From NCBI RefSeq assembly GCF_001422985.1, contig NZ_LMNL01000001.1, forward strand, positions 310,720-374,719: a stretch of 64,000 nt of DNA, given 5' to 3'. Both the position numbers and the translations under genes were made by a program. The notes below the pieces were generated by a model. It searched no databases. It was not told where the DNA came from and saw only the letters and a program-made list of their open reading frames with translations. This document shows, in pieces, positions 54,401 to 63,861 of this stretch (position 1 is its first letter; every line of letters begins with the position of its first letter). This DNA is from Methylobacterium sp. Leaf117. Its GTDB lineage: Bacteria; Pseudomonadota; Alphaproteobacteria; Rhizobiales; Beijerinckiaceae.

Positions 54401-54928
54401 TCGGTCCAGATCCGCAACTTCATCCTGCGCAACGAGCCCGCGCTGTCGAGCATCATGGCCCAGGGACCGGCGACCAGCGAGGTCACCGATGCGCGCGGCC
54501 GGAAATACGTGGTCCAGAACGCCGGGAACGACGTAGAATTCGACCGGCTTCGGGCGATCTTTACCCGTACGGGGAGCCGGATCGACATCAGCGATGCGGC
54601 GATCTCGAATCCCGCCATGGGTTTCACCATGACGGGTTACCTCGACACCGCCAGGGAACGCACCGACATCAACGGCACGTTCGTACCGCTCTACGGCCTC
54701 AACAACGTCGTCTCGCAACTGCCGATTCTCGGCCAACTCCTCGGCGGCGGCCGAAACGAAGGGCTTTTCGCCCTCAACTTCCGCGTCTCGGGACGCCTCG
54801 CCAAGCCGGATGTGAGCGTGAACCCGCTCTCGGCACTGGCACCCGGCATTCTGCGCAAGCTGTTCAGCGCCGGCGGCGGCAACGACGGCGTCGCAGCCGG
54901 GCCGCCGATGGACGAAACCGAGCGCTGA
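51479..54928 (+). CDS. Very large AsmA/YhdP-like protein (DUF3971)
   Basis: 1149 aa from ATG 51479 (TTG 51476 possible). One N-terminal membrane segment (about 18-42, ALLWLVAALGLIVVLSVGGL), then a long repeated beta-rich periplasmic chain. The C-terminal AsmA-type region contains NTVSQLPILGQLLGGGRNEG-like sequence (YGLNNVVSQLPILGQLL) and LFALNFRVSGRLAKPDVSVNP, characteristic of YhdP/TamB-like bridge proteins. Such proteins form periplasmic hydrophobic grooves that help phospholipids move between the inner and outer membrane. Stands alone, divergent from bcp. Confidence 0.88.
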   Translation: MDQETANVVQSARPGVRWRALLWLVAALGLIVVLSVGGLILRLSQGPMRFDGLSERVASAIAGSIGPGWRVGLSDSAVELDSENSLALRVVGLDIHNPEGDLVVRAPQAVVSLDSWSLLRLSVLPRAIEFRDLQMTALIHRDGSIAFAASDSTQAGSVEPHTLPSVDAVLGRVSPISATVASIFGVVLDSAGVIGALDRARITNGRLTLIDDDARQRAVFEHVNGLFRRDAVRDARIFELRIDGPHGEWRFGGDLHEAGGTKRTGTITLDDLPINDLLLLSGQSKLPVETDLKVSAKTDVAIDAGRIETMKAEIRTGGGNVLIEEKDFNPVTIDSLVAELSWDEAGRAMKLDGLDYRGAGNAVHLTGAWTAAPSGADTAWTLVLAGKDAVLRGASPADKPVTLDAVSAHLTGKAGGVVIDDFAIKAGAATGRITGTLGTTADDDGLTLKITAASTDARTALRLWPEHVAPPARNYLVDYLRGGTVNAVDISVDMSGTELAAATRGEPMPDNAVHIDFAVSDATLTVVPESPPLTRGRVTGTITGQTTNIRNVTADVQMPDNRILSISDGSFVIPKITPDMVTAQIGLRLSGGADALVSLLQTKMFKTLTGLDLDPATVKGSADLRIDFPLDLKHIPDLADLPVGIKGTLSDIGVDKVFGKDRLEGGRFTILCERGAFSLKGEGRVMGTPLTVDLRQPKAGAPGEVNIGFALDDALRARKGLPVAPQLSGSIPVRITMPIGRAGPGKAPVRVEADLSRVGSDGLLPGVTKAVGKPGRASFTVVEGANGAQDLRDLSVDAGPLMARGSISLNGEGGFERADLTALKLSPGDDMRLSVDHTSGNAYRVSVRGAVADARPFLRGLTGPAAKGGRETSPKDIDADINLAIVSGFNGEALTNASAKLLLRGRDLRSGRILGKFSSAPFSAQITHADRGGSSIAIETLDAGSALRFADIYKRMYGGKLIMSSSLNDGPQPGSVQIRNFILRNEPALSSIMAQGPATSEVTDARGRKYVVQNAGNDVEFDRLRAIFTRTGSRIDISDAAISNPAMGFTMTGYLDTARERTDINGTFVPLYGLNNVVSQLPILGQLLGGGRNEGLFALNFRVSGRLAKPDVSVNPLSALAPGILRKLFSAGGGNDGVAAGPPMDETER

Positions 54929-55111
54929 GCGGAGTCAGTCCGAGACAGCGGTAGCAGGACCGCAGCCAGACGGGACGAGAGTCAGTCCGGTTCATTCTGA
55001 ACCAGCCAGACTCTCGGGTCTTTGGTTTTCGTTTGTCTTATCGGGATAACCGATTTCCACTCATCCCTGACAAACTCTAGACCAGGATTCTGACAAACGA
55101 CGGACTATGAC

Positions 55112-56350
55112 GTGACCCTCGACATCGCTACTCTGCTCATCGCCACGACGGTGATCGACTTTGGTATTGCGGTCTACTTCTGGGTATTGTGGGTCAGCGG
55201 CCGCGCCGCCCGCATCCATCTCTGGATCGCCGCCTCGGCGACCAGCGCGACAGCGGGATGCCTTCTCTTCATGCTGCGCCAGATCGCGCCGGACTGGGTC
55301 GCGATCTGGCTCGCCCAGGTCTGCTTCATTCAGACCTTCGCCTTCCTGTGGGCGGCGGTCCGACTCGTCCACCACCGATCGCATTCTCCGATCGCGATCT
55401 GGGCCGGCACGACGATCTGGACGGTAGCCTGCCTGGTGCCGGCCTTTTTCGCGGGCGAGCAACTTCGCAATGTCGTCGCAACCCTCGGCTTCACGGCCTA
55501 TTGCATCGCCATGTCAATGGAGATGCTGCGGCCGGATCAGGTACGGCCAACCCCCAACCGCGTTCTTGCCGCGTTTCTGCTCTGGCTGCTCTCGATCGCC
55601 TCTCTTGGACTGACGGCCTACACGGCCGTCCAGGAGAACATCGTCGTCCCGCTCGATCATGCCCAGACCCGGGCGGCGCTGTGGCTGATGCTGTATCTGG
55701 TGATCTACATCGTCCTGATCCTGGCCGTGACCACGCTGGAACTCGGGAACGAAGCGGAGCGCCAGCGCAAGGTGGCGACCACCGATGGCCTGACCGGATT
55801 GCTGAACCGGCGCGCGTTCTTTGATTGCGCCGAGGGGCTCGCGGCACAGCACCGGGACATGGCCGTGCTGATGCTCGACATCGATCATTTCAAGCGGATC
55901 AACGACAGCGGCGGGCATTCGGCCGGTGACGCGGCTCTGATCCGCTTCGCGGCGCTCCTGCGCCAGACGGCCAGGAGCCTGCGCGAGACACAGCCGCGGT
56001 CGACCGAAAGGCTCGGCGAACCGGTCCTGGCTCGGATCGGAGGCGAGGAGTTCGTCTGTCTGATTCCGGGTGGAACCCGCTCAGACGGCGCCCGTCTCGC
56101 CGAGGCAATTCGCTTGAGCGTCGAGACCGACGGGCCGGCCACGGGCCGGCCCGGCATGACCGTGAGTATCGGCTGTGCCGCGGCGCCGGTGACGGGCAGC
56201 ACCCTCATAGACCTGCTGCAGGTTGCCGATGCCGCCCTCTATCGCGCCAAACGGGCGGGTCGCAATCGCGTCGAAGCGGAAAATTCGTTGATCGAACCGG
56301 CGACCGATACCCTCTCGGATTCCGGGGTCCAACAGCAGCGGTTTGCCTGA
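55112..56350 (+). CDS. Membrane-bound diguanylate cyclase (GGDEF)
   Basis: 412 aa from GTG 55112. Residues 1-205 contain six hydrophobic segments of an uncharacterised membrane sensor. The GGDEF domain (about 220-385) starts TTDGLTGLLNRRAFFD, has DIDHFKRINDSGGHSAGD and the active site RIGGEEF at about 311-317, so c-di-GMP synthesis is expected. The autoinhibitory RxxD I-site is not seen before GGEEF. No EAL domain. Isolated, convergent with tyrS. Confidence 0.9.
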   Translation: MTLDIATLLIATTVIDFGIAVYFWVLWVSGRAARIHLWIAASATSATAGCLLFMLRQIAPDWVAIWLAQVCFIQTFAFLWAAVRLVHHRSHSPIAIWAGTTIWTVACLVPAFFAGEQLRNVVATLGFTAYCIAMSMEMLRPDQVRPTPNRVLAAFLLWLLSIASLGLTAYTAVQENIVVPLDHAQTRAALWLMLYLVIYIVLILAVTTLELGNEAERQRKVATTDGLTGLLNRRAFFDCAEGLAAQHRDMAVLMLDIDHFKRINDSGGHSAGDAALIRFAALLRQTARSLRETQPRSTERLGEPVLARIGGEEFVCLIPGGTRSDGARLAEAIRLSVETDGPATGRPGMTVSIGCAAAPVTGSTLIDLLQVADAALYRAKRAGRNRVEAENSLIEPATDTLSDSGVQQQRFA

Positions 56351-56446
56351 GCCCGGGCGCCACGCCGTCCGGGCCGCAGCCAGTCATCGGGACTGCCGGC
56401 GATATCCTGGTCCGAAACGACGTGCCGGTGACGGAACCTCCCCGCC

Positions 56447-57745
56447 TCAGCCCACTCGCACCAGCACGTGCTTCTTTCGGCCGAACGAGAGCTTGATCAC
56501 ACCGTCCGCCGTCAGGTCGGCGTGGCGCAGCACCGCCCGTTCGTCGGTGACCGGCAGGTCATTGACACGCAGACCCCCGCTCTTGATCTGACGCCTGCCT
56601 TCGCTGGTGGAGGGCAGAAGCTTAGCGTATTCGGGCCCGAAGGCCGAGAGTACGCCGAGGCCGGCGTCCAGCAGATCGGCCGAGACCGTGATGCTCGGCA
56701 AATCCTGCGCCACCGTGCCTTCCACGAAGGTCTTCCGCGCGGTCTCGGCCGCGGCGTCTGCAGCCTCGCGGCCATGCATCAGGGCGGTGGCTTCGGTGGC
56801 CAGCACCTTCTTGGCCTCGTTGATGCCGGCACCGGGCAGGGCTTCGAGGCGCGTGATCTCGTCCATCGGCAGCAGCGTGAACAGCTTGAGGAAGCGGCCG
56901 ACATCGGCGTCCTCGGTGTTGCGCCAGAATTGCCAGTAATCGTACGGGCTCAGCATCCCGGCATCCAGCCAGACCGCGCCGGCCGCGGTCTTGCCCATCT
57001 TGGCGCCCGAAGCGGTGGTGAGGAGCGGGCAGGTCAGCCCGTAGAGTTGCGGCGTGCCCATGCGACGGCCGAGATCGATGCCGTTGACGATGTTACCCCA
57101 CTGGTCGGAGCCGCCCATCTGAAGCACGCAGGCGTAGCGGCGATTCAGCTCGACGAAGTCGTAGGATTGCAGGATCATGTAGTTGAATTCGAGGAACGAT
57201 AGTTCCTGATCGCGCTCCAGACGCATGCGCACGCTGTCCATCGACATCATGCGGTTGACCGAGAAGTGGCGCCCGATGTCGCGCAGCATCTCGATGTAGT
57301 TCAGCTTGGTCAGCCACTCGGCGTTGTCGACCATCGTCGCAGCATTGCCACCGTCACCGAAGTTCAGGAACCGCGAGAAGGTCTTCTGGATGCCGGCCTT
57401 GTTCTCCTCGATCTGCTCCAGGGTGAGGATCTTGCGTGATTCGTCGCGGCCCGAGGGGTCGCCGACCCGCGTCGTGCCGCCGCCCATCAGGGTGATCGGA
57501 GTGCCGCCGGTGGCCTGAAGCCAGTGCAGCATCATGATCGACAGGAGGTGACCCACATGGAGGGACGCGGCGGTGCAGTCGTAGCCGACATAGGCCGTCA
57601 GGCGGCCCTCGCGCGCGGCCGCGTCGATGCCGGCGAGGTCCGAGCCCTGGTGGATGTAGCCACGCTCGGTGAGGACCTTCAGGAACTCGGATTGCGGCTG
57701 GAAGGGCGCGGCGGCGGGGGCAACCTGGGTGGCGTCGGAGGACAT
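56447..57745 (-). CDS. tyrS: Tyrosyl-tRNA synthetase
   Basis: 432 aa. Class I synthetase, TyrRS bacterial type: [16 protein letters not shown] with the HIGH-like HVGH at 63-66, [28 protein letters not shown], and the KMSKS-equivalent KMGKT. The C-terminal S4 RNA-binding domain ([17 protein letters not shown]) ends the protein. The ATG at 57745 is the first start before homology; the frame continues open far upstream antisense to anmK and this is not part of the gene. Divergent from anmK. Confidence 0.96.
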   Translation of the reverse strand: MSSDATQVAPAAAPFQPQSEFLKVLTERGYIHQGSDLAGIDAAAREGRLTAYVGYDCTAASLHVGHLLSIMMLHWLQATGGTPITLMGGGTTRVGDPSGRDESRKILTLEQIEENKAGIQKTFSRFLNFGDGGNAATMVDNAEWLTKLNYIEMLRDIGRHFSVNRMMSMDSVRMRLERDQELSFLEFNYMILQSYDFVELNRRYACVLQMGGSDQWGNIVNGIDLGRRMGTPQLYGLTCPLLTTASGAKMGKTAAGAVWLDAGMLSPYDYWQFWRNTEDADVGRFLKLFTLLPMDEITRLEALPGAGINEAKKVLATEATALMHGREAADAAAETARKTFVEGTVAQDLPSITVSADLLDAGLGVLSAFGPEYAKLLPSTSEGRRQIKSGGLRVNDLPVTDERAVLRHADLTADGVIKLSFGRKKHVLVRVG

Positions 57746-57865
57746 GCGAAGTTCCGGTTCGAGGGAATCGCGGCGCGGGACAGGGTCGAAGGCCGCGTGA
57801 TAGCACCGCACGGGATCTGGGCGGCTCTTAGCAGGGCTGCACACGGAAGGCACGGGGCGGAAACC

Positions 57866-59005
57866 ATGGCGATGATGCGCGCGATCGGACTGATGAGCGG
57901 CACGTCCCTCGACGGCGTCGACGTCGCGCTGATCGAGACGGACGGCGAGACCGTGCGGGTTGCGGTGAGCCATAACGGCTATCTCGAACCCCTCGGGCCC
58001 ACGGGTTATCGCGGCTACTCGGACGAGGATCGGTCCCTGCTGCGCCAAGCGCTGATCGATGCGGAAGGTGTTATCGCGCGCGAGGACCGTCCGGGATGCC
58101 TTGTCGAGGCCGAGGCCTTCGTCACCGCCGCCCACGCCGAGGCGGTCGAGAGCTTCCTGGCCGATAACGGCCTTACGGCCGCCGACATCGATGTGGTCGG
58201 CTTCCACGGCCAGACCGTGGTGCACCGGCCGGACCAGCGCATGAGCGTGCAGATCGGCGACGGCGCGGCCCTCAGCCGCCGCCTCGGCATCGCCGTGGTC
58301 TCGGATCTGCGCCACGCCGACGTGCTGGCGGGTGGGCAGGGAGCCCCCCTGGTACCGGTGTTCCACCAGGCGCTGGCCCGTGCCTCCGGCTTCGAAGGGG
58401 CGCTGGGCATCCTGAACATCGGCGGCGTCGCCAACGCCACGATCCTGTCGGCGAACGGCGACGTCATCGCGTTCGACACCGGACCCGGCAATGCCCTGAT
58501 CGACGACTGGATGCGCGAGCGCACCGGCCGCCCCCTCGACGACGGCGGCCGCACCGCCGCCCGCGGCCGGCCCGACGAGCCGCTGCTGGCCTGGCTGCTG
58601 ATCCACCCGTTCTTCGCCCGGCGCCCGCCGAAGTCGCTCGACCGGAACTGGTTCTCGCACAAGCTTGCGGGCCAGCTCTCCACCGAGGACGGCGCGGCGA
58701 CGCTGACCGCTTTTACCGCGCGGGCGGTGGCGCGCGCCCTCGACCATGCGCCCGAGATTCCCGGACGCTGGATCGTGGCCGGCGGCGGCGCTCGCAACGG
58801 CGAACTGGTGCGCCTGCTGAACTATCATCTGCGCGCCGAGATCACGACGGCCGACGCCATCGGCTGGTCCTCGGCCTATCTCGAGGCGCAGGCCTTCGCG
58901 CATCTCGCGGTGCGTTCGGTGAAGGGCCTGCCGATCACCTTCCCGTCCACCACCGGCGTCCGTGAACCAACGACCGGCGGCGTGCTGGCACGACCGGAGG
59001 CTTAA
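57866..59005 (+). CDS. anmK: Anhydro-N-acetylmuramic acid kinase
   Basis: 379 aa. Phosphorylates 1,6-anhydroMurNAc recovered from peptidoglycan turnover, giving MurNAc-6-phosphate. N-terminal [17 protein letters not shown] is diagnostic; [22 protein letters not shown] and [14 protein letters not shown] contain the substrate and catalytic Asp regions; [15 protein letters not shown] is the C-terminal nucleotide motif. It connects with the lytic transglycosylases Slt and MltG that produce its substrate. Confidence 0.96.
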   Translation: MAMMRAIGLMSGTSLDGVDVALIETDGETVRVAVSHNGYLEPLGPTGYRGYSDEDRSLLRQALIDAEGVIAREDRPGCLVEAEAFVTAAHAEAVESFLADNGLTAADIDVVGFHGQTVVHRPDQRMSVQIGDGAALSRRLGIAVVSDLRHADVLAGGQGAPLVPVFHQALARASGFEGALGILNIGGVANATILSANGDVIAFDTGPGNALIDDWMRERTGRPLDDGGRTAARGRPDEPLLAWLLIHPFFARRPPKSLDRNWFSHKLAGQLSTEDGAATLTAFTARAVARALDHAPEIPGRWIVAGGGARNGELVRLLNYHLRAEITTADAIGWSSAYLEAQAFAHLAVRSVKGLPITFPSTTGVREPTTGGVLARPEA

Positions 59006-59099
59006 GGTTCGGCCCGTGTCCTGGCGCACGGTCGTCCCCGAACCGGCGCATGGCCCCGCGCTGGCCCTCGGGGCAAACCCGCGCTAGAGCGGGTGCGCC

Positions 59100-60203
59100 A
59101 TGTCGCACAATACGTTCGGACACTTGTTTCGCGTCACCACCTTCGGCGAGAGCCACGGGGTCGCCCTCGGCTGCGTGGTCGATGGCTGTCCGCCCGGATT
59201 GGCCCTGTCGGCGGAAGACATCCAGGCGGAACTCGATCGGCGCAAGCCCGGGCAGTCGCGCTTCACCACGCAGCGGCGCGAACCCGATCAGGTCCGCATT
59301 CTCTCGGGCGTCTTCGCCGACGACCGCACCGGTGGCGTCCAGTTGACCACCGGCACCCCGATCGCCCTCGAAATCGAGAATACCGACCAGCGCTCGAAGG
59401 ATTATTCCGAGATCCGCGACAGCTACCGGCCGGGCCACGCCGACTACGCCTACGACGCGAAGTACGGCATCCGCGACTATCGCGGCGGCGGGCGCTCCTC
59501 GGCGCGCGAGACCGCCGCGCGGGTCGCGGCGGGCGCCGTCGCCCGCAAGGTCCTGCCTGCCGGCGTCACCATCCGCGCCGCCCTGGTGCAGATGGGACCG
59601 CACGCCATCGACCGGTCGCGCTGGGATTGGGAGGCGGTGAACGCCAATCCGTTCTTCTGCCCCGATCCCGAGACGGCAAGCTTTTACGAAGACTTTCTCG
59701 ACGGCATCCGCAAAGACGGCTCGTCGGTTGGCGCCGTGATCGAGGTGGTGGCCGAGGGCGTGCCCCCCGGACTCGGGGCGCCGATCTACGGCAAGCTCGA
59801 CGCGGATCTCGCCGCCGCCATGATGTCGATCAACGCCGTGAAGGGCGTCGAGATCGGCGACGGCTTCGCCTCCGCAGCCCTGCGCGGCGAAGACAATGCC
59901 GACGAGATGCGGTCCGGCAATGCCGGCGCCCCGACCTTCCTGGCCAACCATGCGGGCGGCGTCCTCGGTGGTATCTCCACCGGACAGCCCATCGTGTGCC
60001 GCTTCGCCGTGAAGCCGACCTCGTCGATCCTGACCCCGCGCATGAGCGTCACCCGTGACAACCGCGACGTCGACCTCATCACCAAAGGGCGGCACGACCC
60101 CTGCGTCGGCATTCGCGCCGTGCCGGTGGCCGAGGCCATGATGGCGTGCGTCCTCGCCGATCACTATCTGCGCCATCGGGGGCAGGTCGGCGCGCGGGAC
60201 TGA
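59100..60203 (+). CDS. aroC: Chorismate synthase
   Basis: 367 aa. Converts EPSP to chorismate, the last shikimate step, with reduced FMN. Signatures: TFGESHG at 14-20, [20 protein letters not shown] with [26 protein letters not shown] and [13 protein letters not shown]. Length matches the family. ribB follows 51 bp later, giving FMN for this enzyme a genetic neighbour. Confidence 0.98.
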   Translation: MSHNTFGHLFRVTTFGESHGVALGCVVDGCPPGLALSAEDIQAELDRRKPGQSRFTTQRREPDQVRILSGVFADDRTGGVQLTTGTPIALEIENTDQRSKDYSEIRDSYRPGHADYAYDAKYGIRDYRGGGRSSARETAARVAAGAVARKVLPAGVTIRAALVQMGPHAIDRSRWDWEAVNANPFFCPDPETASFYEDFLDGIRKDGSSVGAVIEVVAEGVPPGLGAPIYGKLDADLAAAMMSINAVKGVEIGDGFASAALRGEDNADEMRSGNAGAPTFLANHAGGVLGGISTGQPIVCRFAVKPTSSILTPRMSVTRDNRDVDLITKGRHDPCVGIRAVPVAEAMMACVLADHYLRHRGQVGARD

Positions 60204-60254
60204 TCCCGCTTGCGCCCGCCATCGTCCGATCCGCGAAACGTCAAGAGACAGCCT

Positions 60255-61331
60255 GTGCCCCACACCCAAGTCACCGAGGCCATCGAGGCCTATGCCCGCG
60301 GCGAGATCGTCGTCGTCACCGATGATGACGACCGCGAGAACGAGGGCGACCTCGTCGTCGCGGCCTCGCTCTGCACCCCGGAGAAGATGGCGTTCATCAT
60401 CCGCAACACCTGCGGCATCGTCTGCGCGCCTCTGACCCGCGCCGAGGCCCGACGCCTTCGCCTCGACCCGATGGTGGCCTCGAACGACGCGCCGCTCGGC
60501 ACCGCCTTCACGGTCACGGTGGACACCAAGCACGGGCTGACCACCGGCATCTCGGCCGAGCAGCGCTGCAACACCGTGCGGGCGCTGGCCAACGGCAACA
60601 TGGGCGAGGACGATTTCGTCCGTCCCGGCCATGTCTTCCCGCTGATCGCCAAGGATGGCGGCGTGCTCATGCGCTCCGGCCACACCGAGGCGGCGGTCGA
60701 CCTGTGCAAGCTCGCCGGATTGCCGCCGGTCGGCGTGATCTGTGAACTCGCCAACGACGACGGCACCGTGATGAAGGGCCCGCAGATCACCGCCTTCGCG
60801 GACCTGCACAACCTCAAGCGCGTCTCGGTGGCCGATCTGATCGCCTACCGGCAAGCGCGCGAAACGCTTGTCGAGCGGGTCAGCACCTTCCCGGTGAAGA
60901 CCGAGTTCGGCGAAATGACGGGCTACGCCTACACCACGCCGTTCGAGACCGTGCAACAATTCGCCTTCGTCCATGGCCGCATCGGCGATGGCAAGGACGT
61001 GCTGGTGCGGCTCCACCGTTCCAACGTGGTCGCCGACGTGATCGAGGGGGGCCGTCAAATCGAGGCGGTGATGCGCCGCTTCGCCCAGGAAGGCCGGGGC
61101 GTTCTGGTCTACCTGCGCGACGGTACGGCCGGCGTACCCCTGAAGCCCTTCGCCGAGGAGGGTTCGGAGGCCCAGCGAGTGGCCCAATGGCGGGAAATCG
61201 GACTTGGGGCGCAGATCCTGCGCGACCTCGGCGTCGCGTCGATCCGCAACCTCGCGACCTCGTCGCGCGCCTATGTGGGCCTGTCCGGTTTCGGGATCGA
61301 GTTCCTGGGTGACGAGCGCATCGACGGATAG
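60255..61331 (+). CDS. ribB: 3,4-dihydroxy-2-butanone 4-phosphate synthase with degenerate GTP cyclohydrolase II domain
   Basis: 358 aa from GTG 60255, preceded by AAGAGACA. Residues 1-205 are the DHBP synthase: VVVTDDDDRENEGDLVVAAS with the acidic Mg site, HGLTTGISAEQR and RSGHTEAAVDL. The C-terminal 150 residues look like RibA but lack the zinc Cys motif (CxxG..CDC); at that place it reads DVLVRLHRSNVVADVIEGG. So it should make the four-carbon riboflavin precursor, and the second domain is likely inactive. Such fused, degenerate enzymes are common in alphaproteobacteria. Confidence 0.92.
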   Translation: MPHTQVTEAIEAYARGEIVVVTDDDDRENEGDLVVAASLCTPEKMAFIIRNTCGIVCAPLTRAEARRLRLDPMVASNDAPLGTAFTVTVDTKHGLTTGISAEQRCNTVRALANGNMGEDDFVRPGHVFPLIAKDGGVLMRSGHTEAAVDLCKLAGLPPVGVICELANDDGTVMKGPQITAFADLHNLKRVSVADLIAYRQARETLVERVSTFPVKTEFGEMTGYAYTTPFETVQQFAFVHGRIGDGKDVLVRLHRSNVVADVIEGGRQIEAVMRRFAQEGRGVLVYLRDGTAGVPLKPFAEEGSEAQRVAQWREIGLGAQILRDLGVASIRNLATSSRAYVGLSGFGIEFLGDERIDG

Positions 61332-61332
61332 G

Positions 61333-61356
61333 GCGCGCGAAGCGTCCGCTCGCGCG
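61333..61356. terminator. Weak hairpin between convergent ribB and the deacetylase gene
   Basis: CGCGCGA (61334-61340) pairs with TCGCGCG (61350-61356), 9-base loop, directly after the ribB stop. No T-run. Confidence 0.3.
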
Positions 61357-61474
61357 TCAAGCACCCGGTCCGAGCGTCGAACGCACGCGCCGAAGAGCAA
61401 GGCTTACGCCCGACCTTTCGGTTTCCCAGGCGCTTGCGAGTTTGAGGCGTAGCCCCCGCGGGCGGCGTGCTCAT

Positions 61475-62404
61475 TCACCGGCCCATCAGGGCGTCGACAT
61501 GGGCCGACACCGAAAGTCCCAGTCCCTTCAGGCTGTAGCCACCCTCCAGTACGGAGACCAAGCGGCCGCCTGAATGCTTGGCAGCGAGGTCCACCAGACG
61601 GCGCGTCGCCCAGCCGAAATCGGCTTCCGTCAGCTGGACATGCCCGAGCGGGTCGAGGTGGTGCGCATCGAACCCAGCCGAGATGATGACGAGGTCGGGC
61701 GCGAAGGCGTCGAGACGGCGCAGGATGCCGGCCTCGAAGACCTCGCGGAAGCGTTCGCTATCGTCGCCGGCGCGCAGGGGCACGTTGACGATGGTGTCGT
61801 GATTGCCGCGCTCGGACGCCGCCCCCGTGCCCGGGAAGAGCGGCATCTCGTGAGTCGATGCATACAGGACCGATTTGTCGTCCCAGAAGATGTCCTGGGT
61901 TCCGTTGCCGTGGTGGACGTCCCAATCGACAATCGCGACCCGGCTCGTCCCGTACGTCTCCCGGGCATGGCGGGCCGCGATGGCGGCGTTGTTGAACAGG
62001 CAGAACCCCATGGCGGTCATGCGCTCGGCATGGTGCCCCGGCGGGCGCATGGCCACGAAGGCGTTGGTGCATTCGCCCGACATCACGGCATCGACCGCAT
62101 GGACCGCGCCGCCAACCCCGCGCAGAGCGGCTTCGAGCGTACCGGGCGACAGCAGGGTGTCGCCGTCGATCTGGACGTAGCCGTCCATTGGCGACGCTTC
62201 GATGATCGCCTGGACGTAGGGGACGGGATGGACCAGGGCCGGAACGGAGGCGTCGGCTTTCGGTGCCAGCCCGCGGAGCAATCCCGCGAAGCGCTCATCC
62301 TCCAGCGCCCGCTCGACGGCGCGGATGCGATCAGCCCGTTCGGGATGCCCTTCGGGCATGGCATGGTCGAGGGCGGACGGATGGCTCACGTACAGCGTCG
62401 TCAC
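61475..62404 (-). CDS. Histone deacetylase-family (acetoin-utilisation type) amidohydrolase
   Basis: 309 aa from GTG 62404, which has GGAGGG at 6-bp spacing; this decides it over the longer upstream frame. Zinc amidohydrolase of the HDAC superfamily: RPPGHHAERMTAMGFCLFNN with the His124-His125 pair, VDWDVHHGNGTQ (Asp162, His164), ISAGFDAH and EGGYSL. Catalytic and metal residues are complete. Bacterial members deacetylate small amines, polyamines or proteins; substrate unknown. Divergent from the L,D-transpeptidase. Confidence 0.92.
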   Translation of the reverse strand: MTTLYVSHPSALDHAMPEGHPERADRIRAVERALEDERFAGLLRGLAPKADASVPALVHPVPYVQAIIEASPMDGYVQIDGDTLLSPGTLEAALRGVGGAVHAVDAVMSGECTNAFVAMRPPGHHAERMTAMGFCLFNNAAIAARHARETYGTSRVAIVDWDVHHGNGTQDIFWDDKSVLYASTHEMPLFPGTGAASERGNHDTIVNVPLRAGDDSERFREVFEAGILRRLDAFAPDLVIISAGFDAHHLDPLGHVQLTEADFGWATRRLVDLAAKHSGGRLVSVLEGGYSLKGLGLSVSAHVDALMGR

Positions 62405-62601
62405 GGTCGTCCCTCCGGTGGCGAACCCGTGCTGCGGCATTCCCGCAACACATGGTGCCAATGTATCACATCTTGCGTGCGATCGTCGTGTTGGGATGCG
62501 CGTTCGGCCCTGGTTGTGCAAGACCTGATCCACCCAGAATCGATCGGGCCGCGTCACAGGTGGGCAGGTCGAAACCAGCCCTTCCAAGACAGGCCCCACC
62601 C

Positions 62602-63255
62602 ATGCGCACTCCCGCCACCGCCCTGCTGTTGAGTGCCCTGCTGCCCCTTGGGGCCTGCAACCCCCGGACGACGGGGATCGCCACCGCACCGGCGGCGGTC
62701 CAAGTCGCCGCGGTCACACCCGCGCCTGGCGGCGCCGCACCGATGGACCCCGTTGCCCGCGACAAGGCTTGGATGAAGCTGGCGCCAACGGCGGTCGTCG
62801 ATCCGAAGATCGCCCGCACCACCGTAGATTACCCGACGCGGGAAGCCCCCGGTACGGTCATCGTGGTCACCAAAGAGCGGCGCCTGTACTACGTGCTGGC
62901 CGACGGCAAGGCGGTGCGCTACCCCGTGGCGGTCGGCCATGCCGGCATGGCCTGGGCCGGGACGGCCAATGTCGATCGCAAGGGCGAGTGGCCCGATTGG
63001 AACCCGCCGCCCGAGATGCTGGCGCGCCGGCCCGACCTGCCGAAGCGCCTGGAAGGCGGACCGACCAGCCCCATCGGCGCACGGGCTCTGTACTTGGCCG
63101 AGGGCAGGAAGGACACACTGTTCCGCATCCACGGCACCAACGAGCCCGAGAAGATCGGCCAGGCGGTGTCCTCGGGCTGCATCCGCATGCTCAACGACGA
63201 TGTCGTCGACCTCTACGACCGCGTGCCGATCGGCGCGAAGGTGGTGGTGCGCTGA
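62602..63255 (+). CDS. L,D-transpeptidase (YkuD) lipoprotein
   Basis: 217 aa from ATG 62602. Lipoprotein signal MRTPATALLLSALLPLGAC with lipid Cys at about 19. YkuD domain (about 80-215): FRIHGTNEPEKIGQAVSSGC followed by IRM gives the catalytic His and Cys in HGTxxx...SxGCIRM. Expected to make 3-3 peptidoglycan cross-links or attach proteins to peptidoglycan in the periplasm. The longer frame reading from 62263 is antisense to the deacetylase gene and is not used. Confidence 0.93.
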   Translation: MRTPATALLLSALLPLGACNPRTTGIATAPAAVQVAAVTPAPGGAAPMDPVARDKAWMKLAPTAVVDPKIARTTVDYPTREAPGTVIVVTKERRLYYVLADGKAVRYPVAVGHAGMAWAGTANVDRKGEWPDWNPPPEMLARRPDLPKRLEGGPTSPIGARALYLAEGRKDTLFRIHGTNEPEKIGQAVSSGCIRMLNDDVVDLYDRVPIGAKVVVR

Positions 63256-63423
63256 GGCGCAGTGTGGAAGGTCATCTTTTCGAAAGGCTCATTCGTGATC
63301 AGGCTTTAACCTGAACGTCGATTCAGATTTGGGCGTTAACTGCTTGAACGATGCCGTCCTGCATAGTCAAACCATCGACAGGGACACAGACCGGCCAAGA
63401 CAAAGCCGGGGAGGCATCAAGAC

Positions 63424-63861
63424 ATGATCAACCTTTCGCTGCAGGTTTTCTGTAACCGTATCGTCGCCGCCGGCGCCATCACCGCCGCCGACGTCGTCGC
63501 GCTGACCCGCCACGTCCTTCCGGATGGCCTCACCAGCCGCGACGAGGCCGACATGCTGATCGCCCTCGACCGGGTCGTGACTGCGACCGACGGCGCCTTC
63601 GGGGATTACCTGACCGCCGCCGTGGTCGACTTCGCGGTCTGGGGCGAGCGTCCCACCGGCTACATCAACACCGAGCTGGCGTGCTGGCTGGTCAGCTCCC
63701 TGCGCGCCGGCAGCGGCCCGAGCGTCCTTGCAGCCCGGATCGCCCGCGAAGTGGTCCGCGAGGCCCAGGTGAGCGACGAAGCGCTGATCGCATTCGCGCT
63801 ATCCGCGAAGTCGGTTAATCAATACACGCAGATCGATAGATCATTTGTTAAGGCAGCGTGA
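63424..63861 (+). CDS. Protein of unknown function, 145 aa
   Basis: 145 aa from ATG 63424, with a GGGGAGG ribosome site 10 bp upstream. No signal peptide or membrane segment. The sequence is mostly helical: SLQVFCNRIVAAGAITAADV, DEADMLIALDRVV, YLTAAVVDFAVWGERPTGYI and a C-terminal AREVVREAQVSDEALIAFAL. I do not recognise the family. Codon use is native and conserved-looking hydrophobic spacing supports a real protein. Preceded by 168 bp with its own probable promoter. Confidence 0.75.
   Translation: MINLSLQVFCNRIVAAGAITAADVVALTRHVLPDGLTSRDEADMLIALDRVVTATDGAFGDYLTAAVVDFAVWGERPTGYINTELACWLVSSLRAGSGPSVLAARIAREVVREAQVSDEALIAFALSAKSVNQYTQIDRSFVKAA

Noticed and set aside
58935..61400. 821-codon minus-strand open frame over aroC and ribB
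   Set aside because: Antisense to two genes with complete active-site motifs; composition is typical of third-position GC artefacts.
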